DNA of 33,000 nucleotides from Alphaproteobacteria bacterium (GTDB taxonomy: Bacteria > Pseudomonadota > Alphaproteobacteria > Micavibrionales > Micavibrionaceae). Below the pieces are notes generated by a model. The model made no database searches and was not told where the DNA came from. It saw only the letters and a list, made by a program, of their open reading frames with translations. Shown in pieces: positions 26,155 to 33,000 of this stretch; the first letter of the stretch is position 1; every line of letters begins with the position of its first letter. Both the position numbers and the translations under genes were made by a program. The stretch covers positions 1 through 33,000 of the forward strand of contig JAJFGQ010000062.1 of the NCBI GenBank assembly GCA_021776075.1, read 5' to 3'.

Positions 26155-26835
26155 ATGAAACCGGACTTAAGCGACTTGAAAGACAAAAATTATGAGGATG
26201 TACGCCGAACCCTGCTGGACAAAGGGTTCGAGCATCTGGGATGCCGCGATTCTGTCTGTACGTTTTATAAATCAGGGAAAGATTGTATCGTCAAAATTTC
26301 CCGCAGGCCGGAAACAGCACAGGATTTTGTTGCCCTGTGCCAGGAGAACGAAGACAACCCCTATTTCCCCCGTATATACGATCATTTCATGGCTGATAAT
26401 GATACTCATGTCACGGTCATGGAACGGCTAACCGTACTCAGTGAGCTTCCCAAAAGTGATACACGGCGCCCTGAAGAGGGTTGGGCCGATGCGTTTGCGT
26501 CCTTCATATCAAAAAGCCGAACACACAGCCTCCATGAACTTTTTCGATCAAGTGCCGAGTTCTCCAGTTTGCGTGCAGCAGCCAGCGCCATTGTCGCTCA
26601 TGTTGCCAAAGACCTGAAAAAGGGAGGTGCGACCTGCCTGTATTACAAACCATCGCCAGACAGCATTATGTTTCGCAGTCATAATGGCGAATTCCATCCT
26701 GTTTTCGGAAACCCCCTGCAACAAGTACCGCGCACAGCACAGGTCGAAGAAAACATAAGAGCTCTCTGCAAACGTTTCGACGTGCCCTGCCCTGCCAATA
26801 GCGGGCAAAAGCCAGAAAAGAAGCCGTCACCCTAG
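26155..26835 (+). CDS. kinase-fold-like protein lacking catalytic residues
   Basis: 226 aa, soluble. The first half resembles a protein-kinase or aminoglycoside-phosphotransferase N-lobe: TFYKSGKDCIVKISRRPE with Lys47 at the ATP-Lys position, NPYFPRIYDHF, then a hinge-like TVMERL (Glu90). In the C-lobe the catalytic loop reads LYYKPSPDSIMF where HxDxxxxN is expected, and the Mg loop reads VFGNP where DFG is expected, so both aspartates are missing. I read it as a probable pseudokinase, but the assignment is by pattern and needs structure prediction. It follows rsmB by 38 bases on the same strand and is convergent with metE. No substrate can be proposed. Confidence 0.5.
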   Translation: MKPDLSDLKDKNYEDVRRTLLDKGFEHLGCRDSVCTFYKSGKDCIVKISRRPETAQDFVALCQENEDNPYFPRIYDHFMADNDTHVTVMERLTVLSELPKSDTRRPEEGWADAFASFISKSRTHSLHELFRSSAEFSSLRAAASAIVAHVAKDLKKGGATCLYYKPSPDSIMFRSHNGEFHPVFGNPLQQVPRTAQVEENIRALCKRFDVPCPANSGQKPEKKPSP

Positions 26836-26852
26836 AGTCGGCATACCGAGTC
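26835..26852. terminator. hairpin between convergent genes
   Basis: GAGTCGG (26835-26841) and CCGAGTC (26846-26852) form a 7-base stem with one central mismatch around loop CATA, exactly between the pseudokinase-like gene and the metE stop. It has no T-run on either side, so if it terminates transcription it does so in another way. Confidence 0.25.
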
Positions 26853-29142
26853 AGGCCGCGGCACTTTTTCGTTTCTCACGGATGATTTTAGCGGCTTCCA
26901 CCATGTTTTTCAGGGCCGGCTCAACTTCCGCCCAGCCTCTTGTTTTCAGGCCGCAATCCGGATTGACCCAGATTTGCTCCGGCGTCAGGACCTTTTCCGC
27001 CTTTTCCAACAAAGCAACCATAGACGCCGTATCCGGAACACGCGGTGAGTGGATATCATAAACACCGGGACCGATTTCATTCGGGTATTTATAGGCCACG
27101 AAAGCCTCCAGCAACTCCATCTGGGACCGTGAGGCCTCAATGGAAATCACATCCGCATCCAGCGCACCAATCGAGTCGATGATTTCATTAAACTCGGAAT
27201 AGCACATATGCGTATGAACCTGCGTTGTATCGGCAACACAGCAACAGGAAAGCTTAAAGCTGTCTACAGCCCATTTCAGATAAGCCGCTCCATCCTCCTG
27301 ACGCAAAGGCTGCCCTTCACGAATGGCCGGTTCATCAATTTGTATAACTGTAATACCCGCCTTTTCCAGATCAGCCACTTCATCACGAATGGCAAACGCT
27401 ATTTGTTTACAAGTTTTTTCCCGTGGCTGGTCGTCACGCTCAAAAGACCAGCAGAGAATTGTAATCGGGCCGGTTAGCATACCCTTCATCGGCTTTTCTG
27501 TCAGGCTTTGTGCAAAACTCGTCCATTTTACCGTCATGGGATCGGGACGCGACACATCACCGTAAATAATTGGCGGCTTCACACAACGCGAACCGTAAGA
27601 TTGCACCCATCCGTTTTTGGTAAAGGTAAAACCGTCCATCTGTTCGCCAAAATATTCGACCATATCATTGCGTTCCGGTTCACCATGAACCAGAACATCC
27701 ATGCCGATCTCTTCCTGATACCGGACAACATGTTCGATTTCTTTTTTCATGGCGGATTCATAGGCACGCTCATCAAGAGTACCTTTCTTAAAGGCAGAAC
27801 GGGCTTTACGGATTTCCGGCGTTTGCGGAAAAGAGCCGATGGTCGTTGTCGGAAAAGGCGGCAGGTTCAAAGAGTCCCGCTGAGCCTGTTGCCGGACCGG
27901 GAAAGGGCTTTCACGGTTAAGCATATCATCCGTCATAGCATTCATACGGGATTGCACTGCCGGATTGTGAATGCGGGTTGATGTTTTGCGGTCTGAAACC
28001 ACATTGTCGCTTGCTTCCATCACAGAAGCGATAGCCTCTTTCCCGTCATTTGCACCCTTGGTTAAAGCAGAAATCTCTCCCAGTTTTTGTTTGGCAAAGG
28101 CCATCCAGCTTTTAATGTTATCATCCAGTTCTGTTTCCAGATCGAGATCAATCGGGCTATGCAGCAGAGAACATCCCGGCCCGACCATGATACGGTCTTT
28201 CCCGATATGAGATTCGACAAATTCGATCATTTCCAGCGAAGCATGGAGATTGTTGCGCCAAATATTACGCCCATCGACAACACCAAGTGAGAGCATCATA
28301 TGTTCCGGCACAATAGAAACGGCATCTTTAATTTGATGGGGGTCACGGCATAAGTCCAGATGAACGGCCTGCACAGGAAGGCTAAAAGCCAGATTCATGT
28401 TATCACGCAGTCCTTCGAAATAGGTCGCAAGCAAAATATTCAGGCCGGGAGCGGCCTCAGACAATGCCTTATAAGTACTTTGGAACGCCGGACCGGCACC
28501 CTCGCATATATCAAGAGCCAGCATCGGTTCGTCAATTTGCACCCACTCCGCACCCAGATCAGCCAGTTTTTTGAGAATACCTTCATAAACCGGCAGTATT
28601 TTTTCTAACAAATCAGGAGGATCAAGGTCACCATCTTTTTGTTTACCAAGGAATATAAAACTGCAAGGCCCTATCAGAACAGGCCGCGTTGTGATTCCCG
28701 CTTCTTTGGCTTCGATAAATTCATCAAAAATCTTGGTACTGGAAAGCTTGAAGTCCTGCCCAGCTTCAAATTCCGGCACGATGTAGTGATAATTGGTATC
28801 AAACCATTTTGTCATTTCCATGGCAGGAGCTTTAGCATTGCCACGCGCCATGCCAAAATAGGTATCGAGATCGACCGTACCGCCGTTCCAGCCGTAACGT
28901 TCCGGCACACAGCCAAGCGTGGCGCACATATCCAAAACCTGATCGTAGAGAGAAAAGTCATTTGAAGGGATATGATCAAGGCCCGCTTCTTTTTGTAAAG
29001 TCCAGTGCTGCATGCGCATGTCTATTGCTGTATTCTGGAGATCATCAGCCGTACTATTGCCCTTCCAGTAGGACTCCAAAGCCTTTTTCAGCTCACGATT
29101 CGCACCGATACGGGGGAAACCTAGATTGGTAGACAGGGCCAT
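26851..29142 (-). CDS. metE: cobalamin-independent methionine synthase
   Basis: 763 aa, typical MetE with two (beta-alpha)8 barrels. The N-terminal barrel starts STNLGFPRIGANRELKKALE. The C-terminal barrel starts TTTIGSFPQTPEIR and holds the zinc ligands in THMCYSEF (His and Cys) and NPDCGLKTRGW (Cys), plus the substrate acid region QIDEPAIREGQP. It transfers methyl from 5-methyl-tetrahydropteroyl-polyglutamate to homocysteine. I chose ATG at 29142 because AAGGAGAG precedes it; the upstream TTG would add 11 residues with no homology. It lies 33 bases after metF in one operon. I see no SAM-II-type element before it. Confidence 0.96.
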   Translation of the reverse strand: MALSTNLGFPRIGANRELKKALESYWKGNSTADDLQNTAIDMRMQHWTLQKEAGLDHIPSNDFSLYDQVLDMCATLGCVPERYGWNGGTVDLDTYFGMARGNAKAPAMEMTKWFDTNYHYIVPEFEAGQDFKLSSTKIFDEFIEAKEAGITTRPVLIGPCSFIFLGKQKDGDLDPPDLLEKILPVYEGILKKLADLGAEWVQIDEPMLALDICEGAGPAFQSTYKALSEAAPGLNILLATYFEGLRDNMNLAFSLPVQAVHLDLCRDPHQIKDAVSIVPEHMMLSLGVVDGRNIWRNNLHASLEMIEFVESHIGKDRIMVGPGCSLLHSPIDLDLETELDDNIKSWMAFAKQKLGEISALTKGANDGKEAIASVMEASDNVVSDRKTSTRIHNPAVQSRMNAMTDDMLNRESPFPVRQQAQRDSLNLPPFPTTTIGSFPQTPEIRKARSAFKKGTLDERAYESAMKKEIEHVVRYQEEIGMDVLVHGEPERNDMVEYFGEQMDGFTFTKNGWVQSYGSRCVKPPIIYGDVSRPDPMTVKWTSFAQSLTEKPMKGMLTGPITILCWSFERDDQPREKTCKQIAFAIRDEVADLEKAGITVIQIDEPAIREGQPLRQEDGAAYLKWAVDSFKLSCCCVADTTQVHTHMCYSEFNEIIDSIGALDADVISIEASRSQMELLEAFVAYKYPNEIGPGVYDIHSPRVPDTASMVALLEKAEKVLTPEQIWVNPDCGLKTRGWAEVEPALKNMVEAAKIIREKRKSAAA

Positions 29143-29175
29143 TTTTCTCTCCTTCTCTTTCACAACAGCAATCAA

Positions 29176-30027
29176 TTAAACGGTAAGAACACACGCTTTG
29201 CAAGCCTGCATGGTAATGTCTGTTTTATTCAGAGTGTAAAAATGGAGATGCTCCACACCATGGTCTGCCAAATCATGACATTGCGCGGCTAAAACGTCTT
29301 CCGCTACTTTCAGGTTTTCCGCCGGTTTATCTTCCAGTTCCCTGAATTTTTCATGAAGCCAATGTGGAACTTTTGCCTGACACATCGCGGCAAAACCGAG
29401 CATCTTTTCAAAATTGGGAATGGGAAGAACACCCGGTACAATAGGTATCGTAATCCCGGCAGCCTGCGTCTTATCCAAAAAACGATAAAAAGTCTCATTC
29501 TCAAAAAAGAACTGCGTGATCGCCCGTGTCGCACCGGCATCGCATTTACGCTTCAAATGTTCAATATCGGTATCCAGATCAGATGCTTCCGGGTGTTTTT
29601 CCGGATAGGCCGCCACACTGATTTCAAAGTCATGCCAGCTCTTTAACCCCGCCACCAGTTCATTGGCGTAGTGATAATAATCCTTGTCGTTGTAATCCAG
29701 CGGCATATCTTCATGCGGAACATCGCCGCGCAAAGCAACAATATGGCGTATATCGTTTCCCCACAAACGATCGGCAATGTCCTTCATGTCACCCTTGAAT
29801 GTATTCACGCAGGTCAAATGAGCCGCCACGGGAATGCCTATATCCTCCTGCATCGCCGCTGCTGTTTCCATCGTCCAGTCACGGGAAGAGCCACCGGCGC
29901 CATATGTCACAGTCATAAAAGACGGGTTGAGCGTTGCCAATTCCCGCGCAACAGGCGCAAGCTCTATCCGGCTTTTGCTTGTTTTGGGCGGAAAAAATTC
30001 AAAACTGAAGGTTGGTTTTTGAGTCAT
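29176..30027 (-). CDS. metF: 5,10-methylenetetrahydrofolate reductase
   Basis: 283 aa FAD-dependent TIM barrel. It begins FSFEFFPPKTSKSRIEL (the FEFFPP motif with the catalytic Glu). It continues with SFMTVTYGAGGSSRDWT, AHLTCV, IVALRGDVP, GATRAITQFFFE and PIVPGVLPI. It reduces methylene-THF to methyl-THF, the methyl donor used by MetE, which is encoded directly downstream. punA ends 11 bases upstream, so the three genes are very probably one transcript. No clear Shine-Dalgarno is seen before the ATG, so translational coupling to punA is possible. Confidence 0.96.
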   Translation of the reverse strand: MTQKPTFSFEFFPPKTSKSRIELAPVARELATLNPSFMTVTYGAGGSSRDWTMETAAAMQEDIGIPVAAHLTCVNTFKGDMKDIADRLWGNDIRHIVALRGDVPHEDMPLDYNDKDYYHYANELVAGLKSWHDFEISVAAYPEKHPEASDLDTDIEHLKRKCDAGATRAITQFFFENETFYRFLDKTQAAGITIPIVPGVLPIPNFEKMLGFAAMCQAKVPHWLHEKFRELEDKPAENLKVAEDVLAAQCHDLADHGVEHLHFYTLNKTDITMQACKACVLTV

Positions 30028-30038
30028 AACGGAAAGAA

Positions 30039-30875
30039 CTATAGGTGGAATGTGGGACTTGAAACAAAGGAACGGACGAGCTTTGCCATACTATTTTCAG
30101 CCAACTTCGCTCCGGCAAGCGTTTGTTCATGGGATAATAACTCACTCCCCATACCTGCCGCCAGATTTGTTACTGCGGACACACCCACGCATTTCAAACC
30201 GCAATGATTGGCAATAATATTTTCCGGCACCGTCGACATCCCGACCAAATCAGCCCCGATGGCTTTGGCCATGTTAATTTCAGCAGGCGTTTCAAACGTA
30301 GGGCCAAGAAAACAGGCATACACGCCGGTACCCAAAGTCACTTCGGCGCGATTGGCGCTCTCCATTAACGTCTGACGCAGTCCCTTGTCCCAGGCCTGAC
30401 TCATATCAAGAAAACGCGGGCCCCACGCCTCATCATTCGGGCCGGTAAGCGGATTGGTCCCCGTCAGGTTAATATGATCGGTAATCGCCATCAGTGATCC
30501 CGGCCCAAAACTGGCAATCATCGACCCGGCCGCATTGGTCAGGAATAAGACCTCAACCCCCAGCGTCTTGATTGTACGGATCATTGTTTTCAAGCCGGAA
30601 ACACCCTCACCCTCATAAAGATGCTGGCGACCTTTCAGGAAAATCACGGGCGTGCCCTCAACCGTGCCACAACGCAAGTTGCCCTCATGCCCCGCCACAG
30701 AAGGTTGTGGAAAGCCGGGCAAATCCGTATAGGAAATCTCTGCAACCTCCTCCATAAGGTCTGCCACCACGCCCAAACCGGAGCCGAGCATCACAGCAAT
30801 TTTAGGTTGGAAATCCGGGGCTTTGTCCCGGATGATCGCCGCACAGTCCTGAATATTATTTTGTTCCTCTGCCAT
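30039..30875 (-). CDS. punA: purine nucleoside phosphorylase (trimeric type)
   Basis: 278 aa PNP/MTAP family. Phosphate and nucleoside sites are recognisable: MLGSGLGVVADL, VAGHEGNLRCG, FLKGRQHLYEG, GPTFETPAEINMAKAIGADLVGMSTVPE and VSAVTNLAAGM. The Asn in SAVTN favours 6-oxopurine nucleosides (PNP) over methylthioadenosine, where Asp is usual. It splits inosine or guanosine into base and ribose-1-phosphate for salvage. I chose the ATG at 30875, since the TTG at 30881 has no added support. A promoter-like TTGCCA-17-CATAGT ends only 7 bases before the ATG and no Shine-Dalgarno is visible, so the message may be leaderless. It heads the metF-metE operon. Confidence 0.92.
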   Translation of the reverse strand: MAEEQNNIQDCAAIIRDKAPDFQPKIAVMLGSGLGVVADLMEEVAEISYTDLPGFPQPSVAGHEGNLRCGTVEGTPVIFLKGRQHLYEGEGVSGLKTMIRTIKTLGVEVLFLTNAAGSMIASFGPGSLMAITDHINLTGTNPLTGPNDEAWGPRFLDMSQAWDKGLRQTLMESANRAEVTLGTGVYACFLGPTFETPAEINMAKAIGADLVGMSTVPENIIANHCGLKCVGVSAVTNLAAGMGSELLSHEQTLAGAKLAENSMAKLVRSFVSSPTFHL

Positions 30876-30921
30876 GCTCAATACTATGGCCGGATATTAA
30901 ATATATGGCAAGAGTCCAGCC

Positions 30922-31233
30922 CTATGAATCGGGGGAGAGAAATAACTGTAACCGCATCTTTGGTCGTGGTTTATTTTGACCGGAAACAGAAGCTTTGGAC
31001 GATTGCATCATCGGCTCTAAAAGACCGGGCAGGATAGTATCTTTTGGCTTCTCATCCAAAGACTTTGATGTACCCATCGGATTAAAAAGAAAGGAAACTC
31101 CGAAATTTGAAAAATCTTTCATGGGAAAGAGAATCGTGGCCGCCGCAACAAAAGCTGTGACCAAAAGCTTCTTAGCGAATTTTCCCGTTTTTAATCGCGA
31201 GCGATTCTTCTCTTTTTTATGCACCTTAACCAT
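30922..31233 (-). CDS. small exported or membrane-anchored unknown protein
   Basis: 103 aa. A very basic start (VKVHKKEKNRSRLKTGKFAKK) is followed by one hydrophobic stretch (LLVTAFVAAATILFP), then a mostly polar tail. This suggests a signal anchor with the tail in the periplasm. I do not recognise the family. The ATG at 31233 has GGAAAG upstream, and a near-consensus promoter lies 40 bases before it, which is good support for expression despite the small size. It lies upstream of punA on the same strand, with 46 bases between the two genes, and is divergent from guaA. Overlapping frames on the plus strand look like shadows. Confidence 0.55.
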   Translation of the reverse strand: MVKVHKKEKNRSRLKTGKFAKKLLVTAFVAAATILFPMKDFSNFGVSFLFNPMGTSKSLDEKPKDTILPGLLEPMMQSSKASVSGQNKPRPKMRLQLFLSPDS

Positions 31234-31274
31234 AACCACGTCTTTCCAAAAATTTCTACAAATAAAGATCAACC

Positions 31275-31304
31275 TTTATACAGGAATACTGCACATTATG
31301 TCAA
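31275..31304 (-). promoter_or_regulatory. near-consensus sigma-70 promoter
   Basis: On the minus strand TTGACA (31304-31299), an 18-base spacer and TATAAA (31280-31275) form one of the best promoter matches in the window. Predicted transcription starts near 31268, about 35 bases before the ATG of the small exported protein, and could continue into punA-metF-metE. Confidence 0.65.
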
Positions 31305-31358
31305 ATATAGGTAACGGTTTTATTTACACTGAGCGACAGGTGCTGTAAAAACGCAGAA

Positions 31359-32978
31359 ATGAACAACATAGAACCATCAGAAAACATCGACCCTTTACCA
31401 CAGCATGACCGGATTTTGATCCTTGATTTTGGGTCTCAGGTCACGCAACTGATTGCCCGGCGCGTACGGGAAAGCGGTATATATTGCGAGATATGGCCCT
31501 TTAATCAGGCCCCGGATGAGCGTATCAAAGCCTTTAACCCGAAAGCCATTATCCTTTCCGGCGGCCCGGCAAGTGTTAAGGACGCAGACTCACCGCGTGC
31601 CCCCGCCTGTGTGTTTGAGATGAACGTGCCCCTTTTTGGCATTTGTTACGGGCAACAGGTCATGGTGGAACAGCTTGGCGGCAAGATCGAAGCCGGCGGC
31701 TCTGTGGAGTCGGGAGGCCGCGAATTCGGCCGGTCCTACGTCAATATACAAGACCATAGCCCCATCACTGAAGGCCTGTGGGACAAGGGCGCCCATGAAC
31801 AAGTCTGGATGAGCCACGGCGATCATGTTGCGGACCTGCCGGACGGATTCCGCGCCATAGGAACCTCCGAGGGCGCGCCATTTGCCTTTATCGCCGACGA
31901 CGAACGCCAATTTTATGGCGTGCAATTCCATCCCGAAGTTGTCCATACGCCCCACGGCGCACAACTCATCAAGAACTTCACCCACAATGTTGCCGGCTGC
32001 ACAGGCGACTGGACCATGACGGCCTTCAAGGAGGAAGCCATTGCCAAAATCAGGCAGCAAGTCGGCACAGGGCCAAAGGGGGGTACTGTGATTTGCGGCC
32101 TGTCCGGCGGCGTCGATTCGAGCGTTACGGCCGTCCTCCTCCACGAAGCCATCGGCGATCAGCTCCATTGCATCTATGTCGATACGGGCATGATGCGCGC
32201 CGGGGAAAGCGAAGACGTCGTGGAACTGTTCCGCAATCACTATAATATCCCGCTAATCCACGAAGATGCCGCCGACCTGTTCCTCGGCAAGCTGAAGGGC
32301 GTCACAGACCCCGAACAAAAACGAAAAATTATCGGCGGGACCTTCATTGATGTGTTTGATGATTGCGCCCAACGCGTAGGCGGCGCCGATTTTCTGGCCC
32401 AGGGCACGCTTTACCCCGATGTCATTGAATCCGTATCCTTCACCGGCGGGCCGAGTGTCACCATCAAAAGCCATCACAATGTCGGCGGCTTGCCGGAACG
32501 CATGAATTTACAACTCGTGGAACCGTTGCGGGAGCTGTTCAAGGACGAAGTCCGCGCCCTCGGTGTTGCCCTCGGTATGCACCCGGATTTTGTCAAACGC
32601 CATCCCTTTCCCGGGCCGGGCCTCGCCATTCGTCTGCCGGGAGACATCACAGGAGAAAAGCTCGAGATCCTGCGCAAGGCCGACACCATTTACCTCGAAG
32701 AAATCAAAAACGCCGGCTTATATGATGCGATCTGGCAGGCCTTTGCCGTTCTCCTGCCCGTTAAAACCGTGGGCGTGATGGGCGATAACCGCACCTATGA
32801 ACATGTCTGCGCCCTGCGCGCCGTCACCAGCACAGACGGCATGACCGCCGATTATTACCATTTCGACCACGAATTTCTGGGCCGCGTCAGCACAAGGATC
32901 ATTAACGAAGTCCGTGGCATTAACCGCGTTGTTTATGACGTGACGAGCAAACCACCGGGCACGATTGAGTGGGAGTGA
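31359..32978 (+). CDS. guaA: GMP synthase (glutamine-hydrolysing)
   Basis: 539 aa, full length. The class I glutamine amidotransferase domain has [15 protein letters not shown], the nucleophile Cys96 in GICYGQQ, and His191 and Glu193 in [10 protein letters not shown]. The ATP pyrophosphatase domain has the PP-loop [12 protein letters not shown]. The C-terminal dimerisation domain carries [20 protein letters not shown] and the ending [16 protein letters not shown]. It converts XMP to GMP in the cytosol. The start ATG has a weak ribosome binding site, and the first 15 residues precede the conserved domain. Its codons look richer in G and C than those of most neighbours, especially in the second half. 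Confidence 0.97.
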   Translation: MNNIEPSENIDPLPQHDRILILDFGSQVTQLIARRVRESGIYCEIWPFNQAPDERIKAFNPKAIILSGGPASVKDADSPRAPACVFEMNVPLFGICYGQQVMVEQLGGKIEAGGSVESGGREFGRSYVNIQDHSPITEGLWDKGAHEQVWMSHGDHVADLPDGFRAIGTSEGAPFAFIADDERQFYGVQFHPEVVHTPHGAQLIKNFTHNVAGCTGDWTMTAFKEEAIAKIRQQVGTGPKGGTVICGLSGGVDSSVTAVLLHEAIGDQLHCIYVDTGMMRAGESEDVVELFRNHYNIPLIHEDAADLFLGKLKGVTDPEQKRKIIGGTFIDVFDDCAQRVGGADFLAQGTLYPDVIESVSFTGGPSVTIKSHHNVGGLPERMNLQLVEPLRELFKDEVRALGVALGMHPDFVKRHPFPGPGLAIRLPGDITGEKLEILRKADTIYLEEIKNAGLYDAIWQAFAVLLPVKTVGVMGDNRTYEHVCALRAVTSTDGMTADYYHFDHEFLGRVSTRIINEVRGINRVVYDVTSKPPGTIEWE

Positions 32979-32982
32979 CAAG

Positions 32983-33000
32983 ATGATCTCTACATTGAAG
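32983..33000 (+). CDS. start of a gene cut by the window edge
   Basis: An ATG five bases after guaA, with GGGAG seven bases before it, opens a frame MISTLK that runs out of the window. The spacing and ribosome binding site suggest a gene co-transcribed with guaA. Six codons do not identify it. Confidence 0.4.

Noticed and set aside
30876-30921. SAM-II riboswitch before punA-metF-metE
   Set aside because: The space is too short and no pseudoknot-like pairing was seen.
30995-31348. 117-residue plus-strand frame opposite the small exported protein
   Set aside because: The minus-strand frame has a near-consensus promoter, a ribosome binding site and a sensible signal anchor; the plus frame has none of these.
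31590-32240. 216-residue frame antisense to guaA
   Set aside because: It mirrors conserved guaA codons in a GC-rich region, where long antisense frames arise by chance.
1-33000. CRISPR arrays, insertion sequences, prophage or defence genes
   Set aside because: No regularly spaced repeats, transposase or integrase motifs, or phage structural genes were seen on either strand.

Overview
The window looks like a chromosomal segment of a free-living alphaproteobacterium of moderate GC content (mid-40s percent by eye). The lineage call is an inference. It rests on the short SRP RNA, whose sequence resembles alphaproteobacterial 4.5S RNAs and which lies near dnaX-ybaB, on tRNA-Tyr beside rlmB, and on a FixL-type PAS sensor. 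No transposase, integrase, phage gene or CRISPR array was found. Most of the window is housekeeping DNA interspersed with small secreted or uncharacterised genes.

Layout. 1-1.25 kb: tRNA-Tyr (minus), a 79-residue unknown protein and the 23S rRNA methyltransferase rlmB, coupled by an ATGA overlap. 1.25-5.15 kb: two tandem exported paralogues (one a lipoprotein) with subtilase-like His, Asn and Ser motifs and a C-terminal P-domain-like region, but no canonical catalytic Asp. 5.3-8.1 kb: polA. 8.1-11.8 kb: small genes (an unknown protein, an EamA transporter, a His-rich secreted protein, a DUF1223 thioredoxin-like protein, a DUF4864 protein). 11.5-14.6 kb: ybaB, dnaX, a helical-repeat protein, SRP RNA and tRNA-Thr. 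14.7-17.6 kb: an ABC-F ATPase and dusB.

17.6-24.6 kb is a signalling island. It holds a GGDEF C-terminal remnant, a double-DUF350 membrane protein, a stand-alone receiver (CheY-like), a degenerate GGDEF-EAL-like protein, and a 1255-residue MHYT-PAS-HisKA-HATPase-REC-Hpt hybrid kinase. Its PAS domain carries the His and Arg spacing of heme-binding FixL. A plausible reading is an oxygen or redox phosphorelay that ends in the single receiver and a non-enzymatic c-di-GMP-like effector.

24.6-33 kb: an RNA-structure-rich leader in front of rsmB, a kinase-fold-like protein without catalytic residues, a punA-metF-metE operon (methionine and purine metabolism), a small exported protein with a near-consensus promoter, guaA, and the first codons of another gene at the edge. 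Convergent gene pairs repeatedly overlap at their 3' ends by 4-12 bases, which suggests a compact genome.

The best candidates for new biology are the atypical subtilase pair, the MHYT/heme-PAS kinase with its degenerate GGDEF-EAL partner, the alternative-pairing leader of rsmB, and a possible frameshift site at the tau/gamma boundary of dnaX.
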